Positions 14,354-15,587 of a DNA stretch of 15,587 nucleotides are shown here, piece after piece. Numbering within the stretch: position 1 is the stretch's first letter; the number at the start of each line of letters is the position of its first letter. A program made the translations under genes and the position numbers. The notes under the pieces are model-generated. The model was not told the DNA's origin. It searched no databases and was given only the letters and a program-made list of their open reading frames with translations. The stretch covers positions 1-15,587 of the forward strand of contig JAFSQO010000078.1 of NCBI GenBank assembly GCA_017446645.1, written 5' to 3'. This DNA is from Synergistaceae bacterium. GTDB taxonomy: Bacteria; Synergistota; Synergistia; Synergistales; Aminobacteriaceae.

Positions 14354-14659
14354 TTAAAACTTAATCTGTATGTCAACACCTGAAGCAAGATTTAACTGCA
14401 TCAGGGCATCCATCGTTCTCTGTGTCGGATCAATAATATCAATCAATCTCTTATGAGTGCGCATCTCGAACTGCTCGCGGGCATCTTTGTCCTTATGAGG
14501 CGACTTGAGAATAGTGATACGGCCTACTTCAGTCGGAAGTGGTATAGGCCCCGAAACCCTTGCTCCTGTAGAGTGAGCTGTCTCGGCTATCTGAGCTGCC
14601 GATGCGTCCAACACCCTGTGATCGAATGACTTTAGTCTTATGCGGATTTTACGTGCCAT
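14354..14659 (-). CDS. rpsJ: Small subunit ribosomal protein S10
   Basis: S10 lies in the 30S head and, as NusE, also acts in transcription antitermination with NusB. The 101-residue product has [21 protein letters not shown], then GPIPLPTEV and the signature [23 protein letters not shown]. The length is typical. It begins 6 nt after the tuf stop. Only a weak GAG-type ribosome binding site precedes the ATG, unlike most genes here, which suggests that translation is coupled to the end of tuf. Confidence 0.98.
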   Translation of the reverse strand: MARKIRIRLKSFDHRVLDASAAQIAETAHSTGARVSGPIPLPTEVGRITILKSPHKDKDAREQFEMRTHKRLIDIIDPTQRTMDALMQLNLASGVDIQIKF

Positions 14660-14665
14660 GATAAC

Positions 14666-15587
14666 TTACTCGATAATCTGGGTTACGACTCCCGCTCCGA
14701 CTGTATGTCCGCCTTCACGAACTGCAAAGCGCAGACCTTCTTCCATTGCTATGGGAACGATTAACTCAACTTCAAACGTTGCGTTATCACCAGGCATGAC
14801 CATCTCAACGCCCTCAGGTAACTTGATATTACCAGTAACGTCCGTAGTTCTGAAATAGAACTGGGGCTTGTAGCCTGCAAAGAATGGGGTATGACGGCCG
14901 CCTTCTTCCTTCTTTAAGACGTAAACTTCGCCCTTGAATTTCGTATGAGGAGTAACTGTGCCGGGCTTTGCGAGAACCTGTCCGCGCTGTACGTCTGTCT
15001 TGTCGATGCCTCTAAGCAATACGCCTACGTTGTCGCCTGCTTCTGCGCTGTCAAGAATCTTCCTGAACATTTCGAGTGATGTAGCGACTGTCTTCTGGGT
15101 ATCTCTGACCATTCCGACGATCTCTACAGGCTCACCAGCGTTGATTACACCGCGCTCGACTCTTCCGGTAACGACTGTGCCGCGTCCTGAAATCGTGAAT
15201 ACGTCTTCGATAGGCATTAAGAAAGGCTTATCAATTTCACGTACAGGGTCAGGGATTGAGTTATCGCAAGCGTCCATTAAGTCATAGATAGGCTTGCAGA
15301 TCGGGTCATCTCTCTTGCCTGTGCCCTTCTCAAGGACTTCGAGTGCTGAACCGCGAATAATGGGAATGTCATCGCCGGGGAACTCGTACTTGTTAAGAAG
15401 CTCACGGATTTCCATCTCGACTAAGTCTAATAACTCAGGGTCATCAACCTGGTCGGTCTTGTTCATGAAGACAACAAGGGCAGGAACGTTGACCTGACGA
15501 GCTAATAACACGTGCTCACGGGTCTGGGGCATAGGGCCGTCTGCAGCACTTACGACAAGGATTGCGCCGTCCATCTGGGCAGCTCCG
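14666..15587 (-). CDS. tuf: Elongation factor Tu, C-terminal part (5' end beyond window)
   Basis: EF-Tu is the GTPase that delivers aminoacyl-tRNA to the ribosome. About 306 residues of roughly 395-400 lie in the window; the N-terminus, P-loop and DCPGH motif are beyond the right edge. The visible part opens with [20 protein letters not shown] and has the G4 motif NKTD (in [12 protein letters not shown]) and the G5 region GSALEV. Domains II and III follow, with [32 protein letters not shown] and the end [17 protein letters not shown]. The stop lies 6 nt before rpsJ. Presence of tuf here suggests a str block (rpsL, rpsG, fusA) upstream, outside the window. Confidence 0.98.
   Translation of the reverse strand, partial: GAAQMDGAILVVSAADGPMPQTREHVLLARQVNVPALVVFMNKTDQVDDPELLDLVEMEIRELLNKYEFPGDDIPIIRGSALEVLEKGTGKRDDPICKPIYDLMDACDNSIPDPVREIDKPFLMPIEDVFTISGRGTVVTGRVERGVINAGEPVEIVGMVRDTQKTVATSLEMFRKILDSAEAGDNVGVLLRGIDKTDVQRGQVLAKPGTVTPHTKFKGEVYVLKKEEGGRHTPFFAGYKPQFYFRTTDVTGNIKLPEGVEMVMPGDNATFEVELIVPIAMEEGLRFAVREGGHTVGAGVVTQIIE

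Noticed and set aside
1..15587. Search for mobile elements, CRISPR arrays, tRNA or rRNA genes, defence or biosynthetic genes
   Set aside because: All of the window is accounted for by conserved translation, transcription, secretion and nucleotide genes on one strand. No repeats or foreign genes were seen.

Overview
The window is one long, uninterrupted ribosomal-protein supercluster. Every gene lies on the minus strand, so transcription runs from the right edge to the left edge. In transcription order I read: tuf (3' part only), then the S10-type block (rpsJ, rplC, rplD, rplW, rplB, rpsS, rplV, rpsC, rplP, rpmC, rpsQ), the spc-type block (rplN, rplX, rplE, rpsZ, rpsH, rplF, rplR, rpsE, rpmD, rplO, secY), then adk, map, a small KOW-domain gene, infA, rpmJ, and the alpha-type block (rpsM, rpsK, rpoA, and the first four codons of rplQ at the left edge). 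That is 32 genes, two of them cut by the window edges.

The genes are packed tightly. Most junctions are overlaps of 1 to 25 nt or gaps under 25 nt. The largest gaps are only about 34 to 41 nt (rpoA-rplQ, rpsK-rpoA, rpsM-rpsK, rpmJ-infA, rplC-rpsJ). No stretch approaches 300 bases without a gene. I see no convincing promoter, terminator, riboswitch, tRNA, rRNA, mobile element or CRISPR. Strong AGGAGG-type ribosome binding sites precede most genes, and several are embedded in the 3' end of the upstream gene. The layout implies a single co-transcribed unit with extensive translational coupling.

The organism is a bacterium of moderate GC content. Useful clues are the short zinc-type S14, zinc-type L36, zinc-ribbon L24, the secY-adk-map-KOW-infA-rpmJ order, and no rpsD between rpsK and rpoA. 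This fits a Gram-positive-like or Synergistota-like lineage. I lean to Synergistota from the general look of S14 and RpoA, at low to moderate confidence, and cannot confirm it without a search.

The genes together encode much of the large and small ribosomal subunits, the elongation factor that delivers tRNA, initiation factor 1, the translocon channel SecY, adenylate kinase, the enzyme that removes initiator methionine, and the RNA polymerase alpha subunit. I did not find a new defence or mobile system. The most unusual items are: a roughly 110-residue acidic-then-basic low-complexity tail on RpoA; TTG start codons on five genes (rpsK, rpoA, rpsH, the KOW gene and rplQ); the poorly understood KOW-domain gene that overlaps map; and some residue-level oddities in L2, L22 and L36.
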